A DNA stretch of 20,761 nucleotides from Pelargonium nanum (Eukaryota > Streptophyta > Magnoliopsida > Geraniales > Geraniaceae). The notes beneath the pieces were generated by a model. The model did not search any database, was not told the origin of the DNA, and was given only the letters and a program-made list of their open reading frames with translations. Made by a program: the position numbers and the translations under genes. Shown here piece after piece: positions 1-9,109 of the stretch. The stretch is from contig JAYMTF010001892.1 in assembly GCA_036897485.1 (NCBI GenBank), positions 1 to 20,761 on the forward strand, written 5' to 3'. Within the stretch, counting starts at the first letter, position 1; each line of letters opens with the position of its first letter.

Positions 1-704
1 ATATATATATATTGTACACAATAGAATAAAAAATTGTGTAGTTAAATATAAAACTAATCAAATAACATATACACTATATTGGTTTTGTCCACCCATTATT
101 TTTCTTTGCTATGATGTTTCATTTTTCTAGAATTCCTCTCAAATCTGTATGTATTATTTCCCATAATCTTGCTGAACACAACATTTATCTAGAGTGTAGC
201 ATTCATCACCCAACTTTGAAGCCTCGGTATAAATACCTTGGGAATTTGAATCTGGATCTTTTACTGTGCGAAATTAATAAAGAATACCTGTGATTTTGGA
301 ACTGGCTTGTTTTAGTGTTTTGTTTTACTGATTCATGCAAGCAAGACTCTTTTCTTAGTACAATCCTTGCATCCCTGATAAACTTTTTTGGTTTTCCCTT
401 TTATTTTCTCTACTGAATTGTCATATTTTTTCTCATAATTTCGACTACAATGCTCTTATCCTTGCGTTGTCTTCCTTTTAGTCATTTTTATGTACATTCA
501 GAAGTTAATTTCCTTGGTGGTTGGGGTAATTGATCTGCGCCTTTCTGGTTTGTCATTTGCACTTCATTGTTTCTCCAAGTCTGTTTGGATGGATCAATAA
601 CCCTCTTCCTAGTTACATTTCCCCATAATGTGCAACGATATATGTGTTAAGGTATTGTTTTGGAGCTATAAATTTGCTAATTAATAAACTTCCCTTCATT
701 GCAG

Positions 705-734
705 GCTTATGTGGAAAAGTTTCAGAAAGGCTAG
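705..734 (+). CDS. possible terminal coding exon of an upstream plus-strand gene (partial)
   Basis: A good plant acceptor (cttcccttcattgcag) ends at 704. It is followed by the open frame AYVEKFQKG and a TAG stop at 732-734. The AT/T-rich sequence to the left would then be intron, and the T-rich sequence after 735 would be 3' UTR. I do not recognise the nine-residue tail. The frame depends on an exon outside the window, so other frames are possible: reading from 707 gives LCGKVSERLERRNM before a stop. The call rests only on the acceptor quality and the protein-like short tail. Confidence 0.3.
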   Translation, partial: AYVEKFQKG

Positions 735-2686
735 AAAGAAGAAACATGTAGTCCTGTCCTGATGTTCTTGTGTTATTTGCTGTGCCATACGAAAAAGCTG
801 TATTGATATTTCTTGTGAATCTATGTTATTGCAGCCTCGACTCGACAAAGTAGGAGTTGTTTCTCAACTGTTTGTGCATCTTACTAGTAGTTGGTATTTT
901 TAGGGATGGAGGGTTTGCTGACTCTTGTCTAGTTTACCATTTGCCATTTTTTGTTTATGTTTAATACATAACTTGGTTCTGAATTTATTATTTGTTTGTG
1001 CTTTTCATTGTTTATGCATGATAATGAACAATAGTGTGCTTCAAATCTTACAGAAGGTGACTACATAATTTACTCTACATATATACTTGAAATGAATTGT
1101 CAAAGAAAAGAATTATTGATGAAACAAGTCCCAATAAGTCTTGTTGATGTTAACAGGCATAGAAAAATGTAATATTTCAACCACAATGAAAAGGGTTTAA
1201 TCATGCATAATAGGCATCACAAGTTTTGTTGTACTGTTGGTCTTTTTGGCCTAAAATAGGATCTATGAACTCTCAAGGCTGACCCACACTACACCACACC
1301 CAACTCTTTCAGTTCCATTGTGATCTCCTGCTGCTCTCTACTCTAACTTTTGGCAATATGGTTCAGTTCAACTTCAACAGGCTAATTTAGAAAGTTCCTT
1401 AGGGCACAAGTTATCCAATACATCCAATGTGCTGGCTAGTTGTTTTTTTCAAGACTAATATCTATAAAAAATATGTAAACAGTTCTTACAAATATATCAT
1501 TTTTGAATTTTGAATACCTAATTGATAAGAAGAAGAAACAAAAGAGATGAGCTTTCAAAGGTATATATAAAGGGCCAGCAAGAGGGAAGTTCACTTTTCA
1601 TCCTCTTTTTCTCTAAATGGAACCTTGACACGTCTCTCTCTAAAGTCTAAACAACTCACTCATTTCCAGACTCTGATGAGAGAGCCTCATGCATGGCTTT
1701 GAAAATTTTCACCCCCAACTTCAAATTTTATTGATTTTTTGTTTGAATGATGGGAAATTACATGGTGTCATATCACATCCAAAATCCATCAAAATTTGAA
1801 TTTTTCGGTTAAATCTCTTTCCAACCTCTTGAAGTTGGTCTTTTGAGAGAGAGAGAGCGAAGGAAATATCGATGTTGCCCTCAACATATACAATTAATGG
1901 CATTTTTTATACAATTGTTGCCTTCAATTTTGTAAAACAATCATTGTTGTTGCGTTTTGTTAATGGTTGAAAAGAGCATTAAACTAATGTTTGATCAGTT
2001 ACTTTGGTAACAATCGGTCATACTTCATCTTGTTTGTCCGTTTGAGGACTCTCTCCAGCTCCAGTTATGTTTTTGTTATATTTTTTTATCGAACTTTTTT
2101 AAGTTTATATTTCACCAAATATAACATCATCTTTTTTTTGTTGAATGCATAAATAAATATAAATATGCAAAAACCCTCTATCACAACTCACAAGTTGCTT
2201 CCCAATCAAACCATCCTTTGTCGACATAAAATAGTGTTAATTTGCTGGAACTATTTGGCTTAAAGCCTTATTTCAATATAGAAATATATACATGTTTTTT
2301 CAGTCAAAAGATTTAAAAGATCATCATGAAACATCAAACATGACAATATGTGATTATGCACATTCACATCAAAATCTACTAGAGAGTTTGTTGTATGAAT
2401 ATATAGTAAAGTGATAAAAGGTCCACAAGTTTTTCGATAATTAACTTGGTTATCTGATAATATATGTATACACACAACTCATGTAAAGTTACATCATGTG
2501 TTTTTGTGAAACCCTAGCAGCTGGAATGATTGGTTTTTGCATGCGCAAGTGTAGAACACTATACATAACAATTTTGACACATGCTTGTACCACCGTCCGA
2601 TCTATGAAAATGGAGGGTCCTCAAATCTCATGATCATGATTTAATTTATGCAATTCGGTAATTAGTTTCATGTCTACCAGTTACTT
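735..2686. other. intergenic, no gene recognised
   Basis: AT-rich DNA with stops in all frames. The first few hundred bases may be 3' UTR of the gene ending at 734. A TATA-like string (tatatataaaggg) sits near 1562-1574 and a short GA run near 1847-1858, but no coding sequence or known small-RNA precursor follows them. I see nothing else to annotate. Confidence 0.6.
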
Positions 2687-2914
2687 CCCATTGACCGATG
2701 AAAGGATCTTGTCAGCATGGGTAGAAATGATTTTTCCCGCGTGTTCAGTTATAAGGGTCATCTCGGAGTCTAGAGCCACTTGGCCTTCCAATCCAGTTCC
2801 AACAATGCACTTCTCGGACTGAGAAAGCGGAACTGCTTGTCGTCGCATATTTGAACCCATTAAAGCCCAATTCGCGTCTTTTGTTGAGATAGGTTTGACC
2901 AGGTTAGGGGCACC
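2687..2914 (-). pseudogene. rpoB: nuclear insertion of plastid DNA: fragment of rpoB (plastid RNA polymerase beta subunit)
   Basis: Read on the minus strand from 2914, about 76 codons are open and match the central part of the plastid-encoded RNA polymerase beta subunit. They include [19 protein letters not shown], then [18 protein letters not shown], then EHAGKI and ADKI. Plastid rpoB carries DANRALMGSNMQRQAVPLS and [18 protein letters not shown] at the same place. Substitutions (R to W, Q to R, R to G) and loss of similarity on both sides show decay. There is no start, and a TAA stop follows just after the matching part. The first ~10 codons align only loosely. It cannot encode a functional subunit, which is about 1070 residues long. 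It lies about 0.7 kb upstream of the bHLH gene and on the opposite strand. A plastid-to-nucleus transfer (NUPT) is the simplest reading; transfer via mitochondrial DNA cannot be excluded. Confidence 0.85.
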
Positions 2915-3572
2915 TGATTACTGATAGTAAAGATGATAAATCAGAAAGAAAAAAATGCCACGGAACTACAAAATGACGTTGTTTTGGCGTTTCTGTTCAA
3001 AAAAACAAAAATAAAACGATGTCGTTTCATCTATAACAATTGGAGTATGATATGTACTGGTCAAAAATCTTTGGTAAAATGATAGATGTTTCAGGTGTCA
3101 TCATCTTATCAGTGGTCGGCTAATTTAAACCAAAAACTAATTAGTTTAAACTCTCCTTATTCTATTATTATTTAGCCCCACTTTTTAATCAGGTACAAGT
3201 ACAACTTTTCACATATGATACAAACTTTCAAATCACTTGACAAGATCATATTTCAATGATTTTTATATATCACAAACAAGAACTTTTATTTCTATAGTAA
3301 AATTGTCATCAAGCTTCTTTAAGATACAACTTGCATCACACCCACCCAATCCTTCATCACTATCAATTAAATAGTTATATACTTATACATATAAATATAT
3401 ATGCGGAAAAAAAGAATCAATTACACACATATGTACATATAAATACTTTACATCAAGATCATATATATCACACTATATATCTAGCTATTTGTGCAAGAGC
3501 CCATTCTCTTGCTCATAAATACAATCCATACTTCTCTTTCCTTTCCGTACAAAATACACCATTAATTCACTA
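2915..3572 (+). promoter_or_regulatory. upstream region of the HEC/IND-type bHLH gene
   Basis: This stretch lies between the rpoB relic and the bHLH start codon. A TATA-like ctatatatc at 3473-3481 would place transcription start near 3505 and give a leader of roughly 70 bases. Two similar near-palindromes, aaaatgacgttgtttt (2970-2985) and aaaacgatgtcgttt (3013-3027), have ACGT/CGTCG-type cores of the kind bound by plant bZIP factors. If transcription begins further upstream, the ATG at 3401 opens a 13-codon upstream frame (MRKKRINYTHMYI). Promoter function is inferred from position only. Confidence 0.35.
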
Positions 3573-4196
3573 ATGGATCATATCAATAACCAGAGTGAGT
3601 ACTTGCAAAACACTAACCCTACTAGTTCTTGGAACAATCTTGAGAATATGAGCATGGAACCACACAACCATCTTCTCCATCTCCACCATAACAGTCCCAT
3701 AACTCCTCCTATATGGCCTCTTCATCAACCGGTAAGCAACAACAATGATGGTCAAATATCACCGGAAAATCAAGATCAAGATCAAGAAGATCAAGAAGAG
3801 CTTGGAGCCATGAAGGAGATGATGTACAAGATAGCGGCTATGCAGCCGGTGGACATCGACCCGGCCACCGTGCGGAGGCCGAAGAGGCGTAATGTCCGGA
3901 TCAGCGACGACCCCCAGAGCGTGGCGGCGCGTCACCGGAGAGAGAGGATAAGCGAGAAGATCCGTATTCTTCAGCGGCTCGTGCCCGGCGGGACCAAAAT
4001 GGACACGGCCTCAATGCTCGACGAGGCCATCCGCTACGTCAAGTTCTTGAAAGCCCAAATCCGTCACCTCCAATCCACTCGCCGGCCACCGTCTCCGACG
4101 ACGTGCATTATCTCTGGATCGCCGTCCGCCGTTGCTTCCTCCGGCCACAGCCACCACCATAGCTTGTCCTTTAGTCATGAGGTAATAAGGGATTAA
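3573..4196 (+). CDS. HEC3-like: HECATE/INDEHISCENT-type bHLH transcription factor (HEC3-like)
   Basis: Intronless 207-residue nuclear bHLH protein. The N-terminal third is low complexity (His/Asn/Gln-rich). Residues 76-110 carry the subfamily-specific block [18 protein letters not shown], followed by [19 protein letters not shown]. The basic region is about 112-128 ([17 protein letters not shown]) and helix-loop-helix about 129-168 ([18 protein letters not shown], then [18 protein letters not shown]). The Glu that normally reads the E-box is replaced by Ala (VAARHRRER), as in the HEC/IND group. Arabidopsis HEC1-3 act redundantly in stigma, style, transmitting tract and septum development with SPATULA and auxin/cytokinin signalling; IND specifies the fruit valve margin. 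The protein resembles HEC3 more than HEC1/2 in the pre-bHLH block ([20 protein letters not shown]). The second half of the gene is markedly GC-richer than its surroundings. The ATG at 3573 overlaps a stop in another frame (taatg) and is the first in-frame Met. Which paralogue it is remains unsettled. Confidence 0.93.
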   Translation: MDHINNQSEYLQNTNPTSSWNNLENMSMEPHNHLLHLHHNSPITPPIWPLHQPVSNNNDGQISPENQDQDQEDQEELGAMKEMMYKIAAMQPVDIDPATVRRPKRRNVRISDDPQSVAARHRRERISEKIRILQRLVPGGTKMDTASMLDEAIRYVKFLKAQIRHLQSTRRPPSPTTCIISGSPSAVASSGHSHHHSLSFSHEVIRD

Positions 4197-4759
4197 TGGA
4201 AGTTAATTAGCCTTTTTTTTTTTCTTTTGGTACCAAAAATAAAAATTTGAAGAGACTATTATATATGTGATCATTTCAAGATACTTAGTGGGATAAAAAT
4301 GTCTTCGAAGCAAGTTGTGGTTGCTACTATAGTTAATTATTCACATAATCATAGTGTAATTGATTAGTTGAGTTTTATTTGGTATCAAGTTCAAGTGTGT
4401 GTATTGGTAAAGTAATATTGATTCACTTATAAAAAATAAAAAAAAAACCTAAATTGGTTACTAATTTATTAGATAATTCAATCACTTAATGACTTAGTCT
4501 TAGATTCTAAGACATTAAAAGCTAATTGTAATTCTTTTCCTATTTTTGTATTCACTTGCAACCTAGAATAAGTGTCATGATTCTATTACCATCCTTATGG
4601 GGACGTGTTCTAACAAGTTTAAATAATACTAACTAACTTTATTATAAGAACATTGTGATAGTTAATCCATAACTAACTTTCTTAAAAAGAAAACAAGACA
4701 TTTATTTAATTTGAAACAAAAATTCAACTCAAACATAACATTTATTTTGCACGGATGAA
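4197..4759. other. 3' flank of the bHLH gene, no gene recognised
   Basis: AT-rich DNA beginning with the probable 3' UTR (a T-run at 4213-4222). No open frame of note and no clear transposon ends before the SINE target duplication at 4760. Confidence 0.6.
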
Positions 4760-4775
4760 GTACTATTGCCCCCAA

Positions 4776-4910
4776 GGGGGTGACGCAATGGTCAAGACAC
4801 ACATCTCCACATGGGAGGTCGTAAGTTCAAATTTCATTGCGTCGGGTGGGGTGGAGTTTCGGTTAAAAAGGGAGAGCTACCCCTGTTGTGTAGCTCAATT
4901 TTTTTTTTAT
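4776..4910 (+). mobile_element. tRNA-derived SINE
   Basis: The head resembles a tRNA with an internal RNA polymerase III promoter: A-box-like tgacgcaatgg at 4781-4791 and B-box-like agttcaaattt at 4824-4834, about 43 bases apart. A unique body ends in tagctcaa followed by a T-run at 4899-4908, the 3' end style of several plant SINE families. The octamers gtactatt (4760-4767) and gtactgtt (4921-4928) flank it and could be a diverged target-site duplication. Both boxes have drifted from consensus, so the copy is probably old and inactive. The family is not assigned. Confidence 0.7.
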
Positions 4911-4928
4911 TTTAAAAAAGGTACTGTT

Positions 4929-5855
4929 TTAAATCCAATACATTTTAACCATTCACGAGTGTAAACCTTTTACACACATGTTACTAATTTTTAACTGATA
5001 AAAACAACACATGCACTCTACTTATAAAAATAGTTTTCCTAAATAAAAGTGGATGCAAGTAGTAGTGTGTTGTACAAGGAAGGACAAGGATCATGTGGAA
5101 GAAAATGGTTTGTTAGGATATTGTTGACTCAAGGAACTGCAAATAATGATAACGGCTAGCTTGAGTAGTTACGTAGAGCTATATATTTATATATACTATA
5201 ATGAAGGTTTTGTGGCAATTAGTTGAATCTGCAAGTGTAAGTTGTCCGGAAAGTTTGTTTGGCAGTCTCTCCTCTTGTCCCGGAAACTATAAAAAAACAT
5301 CAAAAAAACATTTATATATGTCGTCACTTGCTACATATATTTTGTAATATACTTTTGTGTATGTATATGAACTATATATGGTACTTGTGTGTATGTGGAC
5401 ATGATGCATGTACGTATGCATGCAATGAATATTGCGATATCTCAATGAGTCGTGTGGTTTTCTTGAGGAATCTTTGTTTGTGTACTGTAGAGGAAGTACT
5501 GGTTATCATGTAGAGCATATAGAATCCAAAAGGAAACCCTAAAGACACTCATTACTGAAAATGGTAGCTGATCTAACCTTAGAGAAAACGATATAATTAT
5601 ATGGAGAAACTGTTCTGTACTTGCAGGAATTTATGTGCAACTCTTGTTTTCTTTTTCTTGTGTTTTGAGATTAATAACAACCATGGATGGTTTACAAAGG
5701 GTTGGCATTTGACAAGCTAGTCTTCTAAAGCAATGTTAGAGTATTAAATATAAAAGTGATTTGAGCTTTCTCGTATTAGTATTGAGTCTCTTTATAACAA
5801 TAATTTTGTAGTAGTATTTGTTTTTTTTTTAATATCAGCAAAAAGTACCATACAT
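4929..5855. other. intergenic, no gene recognised
   Basis: AT-rich DNA with short spurious frames, including an 84-codon frame near 5259-5513 rich in Cys, Tyr and Met with no recognisable domain. Position 5821 starts a T-rich tract that leads into the LINE remnant. Confidence 0.55.
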
Positions 5856-5856
5856 T

Positions 5857-6486
5857 TTTTTTTTTAAAAAAAGAGTATCATATAAATTAATTAAAAGTTC
5901 CCAAGAAGGAACAATGTACAAACACCCGAGAAAGGAAAAATAAAATACAATGCGAGAGAGCGTTACACAGAAAAAGGGAAACTACACAGAAAAATCTCAA
6001 ACAACGCGAGGAAAGGTCTAGACGACCAGCAACTGACAGTCCATATAGATGGATCAGCGGTGTTCTTTATCTTGGCCGATATCGTGAGGAAATTTATGTT
6101 TTTTTATACCTTTAACAGTGTATCAAAGGTAGCCTCTCGCTAACACCATCAAAGATCGATGCATCGATTTGGAGCTAACTAGATGTGCCAGAGCGTTACA
6201 TGACATACAACGTCCCAAGGTTTTGGGGCAGAGTCCGGAAAGATTGATCTCCATTGAGTCAGCAAGTCCGACAGACAAAGAAAGCGCCCCACCATGACAG
6301 AACAACACCCCAGATATCCTGAGCTGAGGGGGAAACCAAAAATATATGAGTGCAGTCCTCAAAAGCAGATGAGCACCGACATCCTTGCTCTTCGAGGAAA
6401 CATGCAGTGGGGATGCTGTCGAGGGTGGCAAGCCAAAGAAACGATTGAATCTTCGGGGGCGAGAAAGCTTTCCAGACACAATGGCG
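5857..6486 (-). pseudogene. 3' end of a non-LTR (LINE) retrotransposon, 5'-truncated and decayed
   Basis: On the minus strand, 6483 to 6259 is open and encodes the zinc-binding domain that follows plant LINE reverse transcriptases (zf-RVT). The pattern runs HCVWKAFSPPKIQSFLWLA, then LDSIPTACFLEEQGCRCSSA, FEDCTHIFLVSPSAQDIW and GVVLSWW. This fits the family's W-PPK-FLWLA, I-T--L, C--C, E---H-F--C and A---W landmarks, although the zinc-ligand spacing is damaged. The frame stops at 6259-6261. Further along the minus strand, near 6190-6120, the frame broken by a stop still resembles the family's C-terminal LW-IW--RN-IF-G segment. A 3'-UTR-like tract follows, and the T-run around 5857-5866 would be the A-tail read in reverse. 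No convincing target duplication was found, so the borders are approximate. Confidence 0.75.
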
Positions 6487-6509
6487 CCATTTAAGTAATA
6501 GAGCAGATC

Positions 6510-6735
6510 TTGTATTTGCTAAAATGTTTTTTTAGAATAGTTGTGTCTAGTTGAGAGAGTTCTAGCTTTAGAATAGTTGTGTCTAGATATTTCCTTTGAA
6601 TACTATAAATAGAGATGTAAGCTTACCATATTGAATCAAGCCAAAAACAAAGTTTTCTCTTCGATAAAGAATTCTCATATCTCTCTAGTTTATACAAGCC
6701 TCTAATATTATCAAAACACTTTAAAATCACCAACA
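6510..6735 (+). mobile_element. Ty1/copia-like LTR remnant (possible solo LTR)
   Basis: The segment has the make-up of a short copia LTR: a TATA box in ctataaatag (6603-6612), then gatgtaagc, a stretch reading gaatcaagcc...aaagttttctctt, and a pyrimidine-rich tail towards a CA-ended terminus. Upstream of the TATA, the 20-mer tttagaatagttgtgtctag occurs twice exactly, at 6531-6550 and 6567-6586, like the promoter-proximal repeats of LTR promoters. No primer-binding site, gag-pol or second LTR is next to it, so it would be a solo or truncated LTR. The borders are estimates. Confidence 0.45.
6531..6586 (+). repeat. 20-bp perfect direct repeat, two copies 36 bp apart
   Basis: The copies are at 6531-6550 and 6567-6586, separated by 16 bases, just upstream of the TATA box of the LTR-like segment. 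They could be duplicated promoter elements of the retrotransposon. Confidence 0.8.
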
Positions 6736-6839
6736 GACTGAGAAATGTAGTTGTTAAAATATAATAGTAATATTAAAAGAATAAATGAAAACTTTAGTTA
6801 TCAAGTTAATCTTTTGGTTAAATTTATTTTGTTTTCTAA

Positions 6840-6895
6840 TATGGTATAAAGTCTTGCTATCGAAAGATCATGAGTTTGATCAAATCCTGGCGCCC
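6840..6895 (+). repeat. tRNA-like repeat relic
   Basis: The string tatggtataaagtcttgcta, followed by cgaaagatcatgagtttgat and caaatcctggcgcc, resembles the widespread plant repeat of the form TGGTATCAGAGC...GTTCGAATCC. It has A-box-like and B-box-like parts. It may be a degenerate SINE head or LTR-element primer-site region; the match is too worn to decide. Confidence 0.3.
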
Positions 6896-6953
6896 TAAAT
6901 ATGTATAATTTAATTCTTATTTATTTCTCAATTTTACCTATTATATCTCATTA

Positions 6954-7444
6954 TTAAGCTAAAAGTTGACATCGGAGGAAGGGGTGGTAGATTCATCTAG
7001 CGCAAGAGAAAGAGCAAAAAACGGAGTGGAGGCGAACCTGGGCCCCCAGACTCGCCAAATCCCATGAGAACCAAAGAGAGGAAGCTTCACGATGGGATCG
7101 GGTCGCGGAGCGGGTTGAGGGGAAGGTCCCCGATCCAATGGGAGTCGAAGATTGAAGTGATGTCGATCTCGCAGACTGGGGGAGGTCTTTACCGGTGCCA
7201 CTGGTTTGTATTTTGTTTCGGTATCCATCATGTGGGGTCCCGTTAGGTTTGGAAGAGGGTTCTCTTGGTTCTTTGGTTGGGTATCGTTAGTTTCCTTAAT
7301 ACATTTGGACTTTAGTTTCTTTTATGTTCTTAGTTTTGGACTTTTGGTTAGTTTGTTTCTGGTCTTATGGTATTGTTCCTTTCTTGGCTTTTTGCCTAAT
7401 GAAATATTTAATATTTCCTGTAAAAAAAAATTAAGCTAAAAGTT
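6954..7444 (+). mobile_element. 5'-truncated retroposon (LINE-like) with A-tail and 14-bp target duplication
   Basis: The 14-mer ttaagctaaaagtt occurs at 6954-6967 and again at 7431-7444. The copies bracket a 463-bp insert (6968-7430) whose right end is a short A-tail (7422-7430). Together these are the signature of target-primed reverse transcription. The insert is GC-richer at its left end and T-rich towards the right, ending in a 3'-UTR-like stretch before the A-tail, as LINE 3' ends do. No conserved coding domain is recognisable; the frames of 66-90 codons on both strands overlap each other and look incidental. A processed copy of a cellular transcript is the alternative. The intact duplication suggests a fairly recent insertion. 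It lies just right of the tRNA-like relic. Confidence 0.72.
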
Positions 7445-9109
7445 TGTTTGTTCAAGTAAAATATCGCAGGCTTGAACCACTTTCCGTTAATATGAACGTT
7501 AGTTTAAATTTTAAGCATATTTTCTCTACCTCTTTCAATTTAGACTTTCAAAATTTTAAACTCCAATTCGAACGACCGATAATAAGCTTGAACGGTCGTT
7601 TAATTTTCCATATCAAAAACTTGAATTTTTTTTATGGTATATAACCAAATTATAAGTAAAAGCAACAAATAATGAAAGCGCAACACACATGACGCCCGAG
7701 TATCATATAAACTTTTTCTCTAAAGATCAAATGGTCCGCCAAACGGGTCTCCGAATTTTTCGGATATTTCAAAGTTTCTCCAAATATCTTTACACACCCC
7801 TGTGAACTTGATCTCGGGTCGCATCCCTATGCAATTACTCCTAAAGCGCACCTCTATGGACTTAATTTTGAAACCAAGATGCATGCCTACAAAAGTCTAA
7901 TGCCCGCAAAATTAAGGAAATAAGCGAAGAAGATCAACCAAAGCCCTTCAGAGCCGTAATAGAAAAATGGGGCCTTCGGGCACGAAGAAGGCAAACGAAG
8001 CCCACCCTTGCGAATATGCTCATGGAAACACCAACTTTCCCATTGGACAACCTTCGTCGCACAAATATTCGTCCATTGGAAAGTCATTGCGTCCATAGGA
8101 CACTTTTCGTCGCGAAGAGCATCCTTCTTCGCGATGAAGAGCTGTCCATGATAAGAATGGCGACGTCGCCCAAAGGACAGTCCTCGTCTTGGCGAAAGAC
8201 GGTGATACAGCCCGCGGTTCATTGTTCGGTCAATTCCATCACACTTGAGGAATTTCAAAGATTCTAGGAAGATCGCTACACTTAGTAAAAATATGCAAAG
8301 GCCCGAATTGCCTTTTCTAGTCACCCCGAGGCTCTCTGCCTCAACGGGATTTTTCATTGAAGTATGATCGCCATGACCATGAAGGTACGGATCAAAGTCG
8401 TATCGTCATGCCCACAAAGTCATAGATCGACTTCGCCAATAAACTATACTTCTCCCGAACACTAGGTAATATTGGATTACTGATGACCCCTGAGCTAGTA
8501 CACTATTTCGGAATTAAATTACGTGGAGCTTCTTAAAGCTAACTTATATAGGCATAATTACGAACTTTAAGGGGTCACCGTTAATGGTTTGTTGCATTGC
8601 GCACGTCATGTGTTTGAGATTCAAAAACGGGAGATCAGGTGAATAATTAGACTTAGAACAACATTTGGGAAAATTCTATAACTCGTGTACAAGACGAAAA
8701 ACATTTATGGTGCTTCTTAATAAACCGAGTCAGGAACGACTTCAAAGCAGAGATATCATTAGTTCCATTGTCATGAACGACTTAAAGTCATCGTTTCTCT
8801 TAATTTCGTATAACAAATGGAGGGCACCTCTGCTATGAAGAAAATGTGAGTGATATATAGAAATGGAGAGATTGTAGACAAAAATGTAGTGGGGGAATAT
8901 ACAAAAAAACAAGTAGTGTACATAAATGTGAGTTTGGGAAAAACATGTAGCACACTATTGGTGCAGATAAAGAAACAATTCTAGTGTCTCCCTGAAATTG
9001 CGTTTCCATTTAGATTTGAATGAATTTTAAGCTTAATTTGTTGATTTGGGGTTTATGTGTGTGAGTTCATCCGATTCTGAAGAACCCAATGGAAGTTTCT
9101 TTCCAGAAA
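7445..9109. other. unclassified repeat-like intergenic DNA
   Basis: About 7680-8480 is GC-richer than its surroundings and resembles transposon-derived DNA. A 156-codon minus-strand frame (7887-8357) and an overlapping 83-codon plus frame show no recognisable domain and probably reflect base composition. The recurring pieces cattggaca...cgtcgc, ccataggacac...cgtcgcg and aaaggacag...cgtc between 8040 and 8190 hint at degenerate internal repeats. No terminal repeats or target duplications were found. 8500-9109 is AT-rich with nothing recognisable. Confidence 0.4.
8106..8138 (+). repeat. inverted repeat, 13-bp arms with 7-base loop
   Basis: The arms ttcgtcgcgaaga (8106-8118) and tcttcgcgatgaa (8126-8138) pair over 13 positions, with one G-T wobble and an uninterrupted nine-pair core (TCGCGAAGA/TCTTCGCGA). 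It lies in the GC-richer repeat-like block. Function unknown; it may be part of a transposon. Confidence 0.7.

Noticed and set aside
1561-1680. TATA-like string followed by a CT-rich leader, as in a MIR primary transcript promoter
   Set aside because: No long foldback follows, and none of the conserved plant microRNAs I checked by eye (including 156, 159, 160, 164, 166-168, 171, 172, 390, 393, 396, 398, 408) matches here. It is probably chance TATA text in AT-rich DNA.
1720-1801. Imperfect foldback of ttcaaattttattgatt with aatccatcaaaatttgaa
   Set aside because: The arms are short, AT-only in character and do not extend; a chance pairing in AT-rich sequence.
3331-3573. 80-codon frame ending at the bHLH start codon
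   Set aside because: It lacks a real ATG at its start, is rich in His/Tyr/Ile from AT-rich leader DNA and shows no domain. Its stop merely overlaps the HEC-like ATG.
4781-4850. Functional tRNA gene
   Set aside because: A- and B-box-like motifs are present, but there is no complete cloverleaf, and the body and T-tail fit a SINE.
4755-4964. 69-codon frame across the SINE
   Set aside because: The tRNA-like boxes and T-tail explain the sequence; the frame has no recognisable protein content.
7887-8357. 156-codon minus-strand frame as a gene
   Set aside because: No recognisable domain, overlapped by an open plus-strand frame, and inside a repeat-like block of shifted composition.
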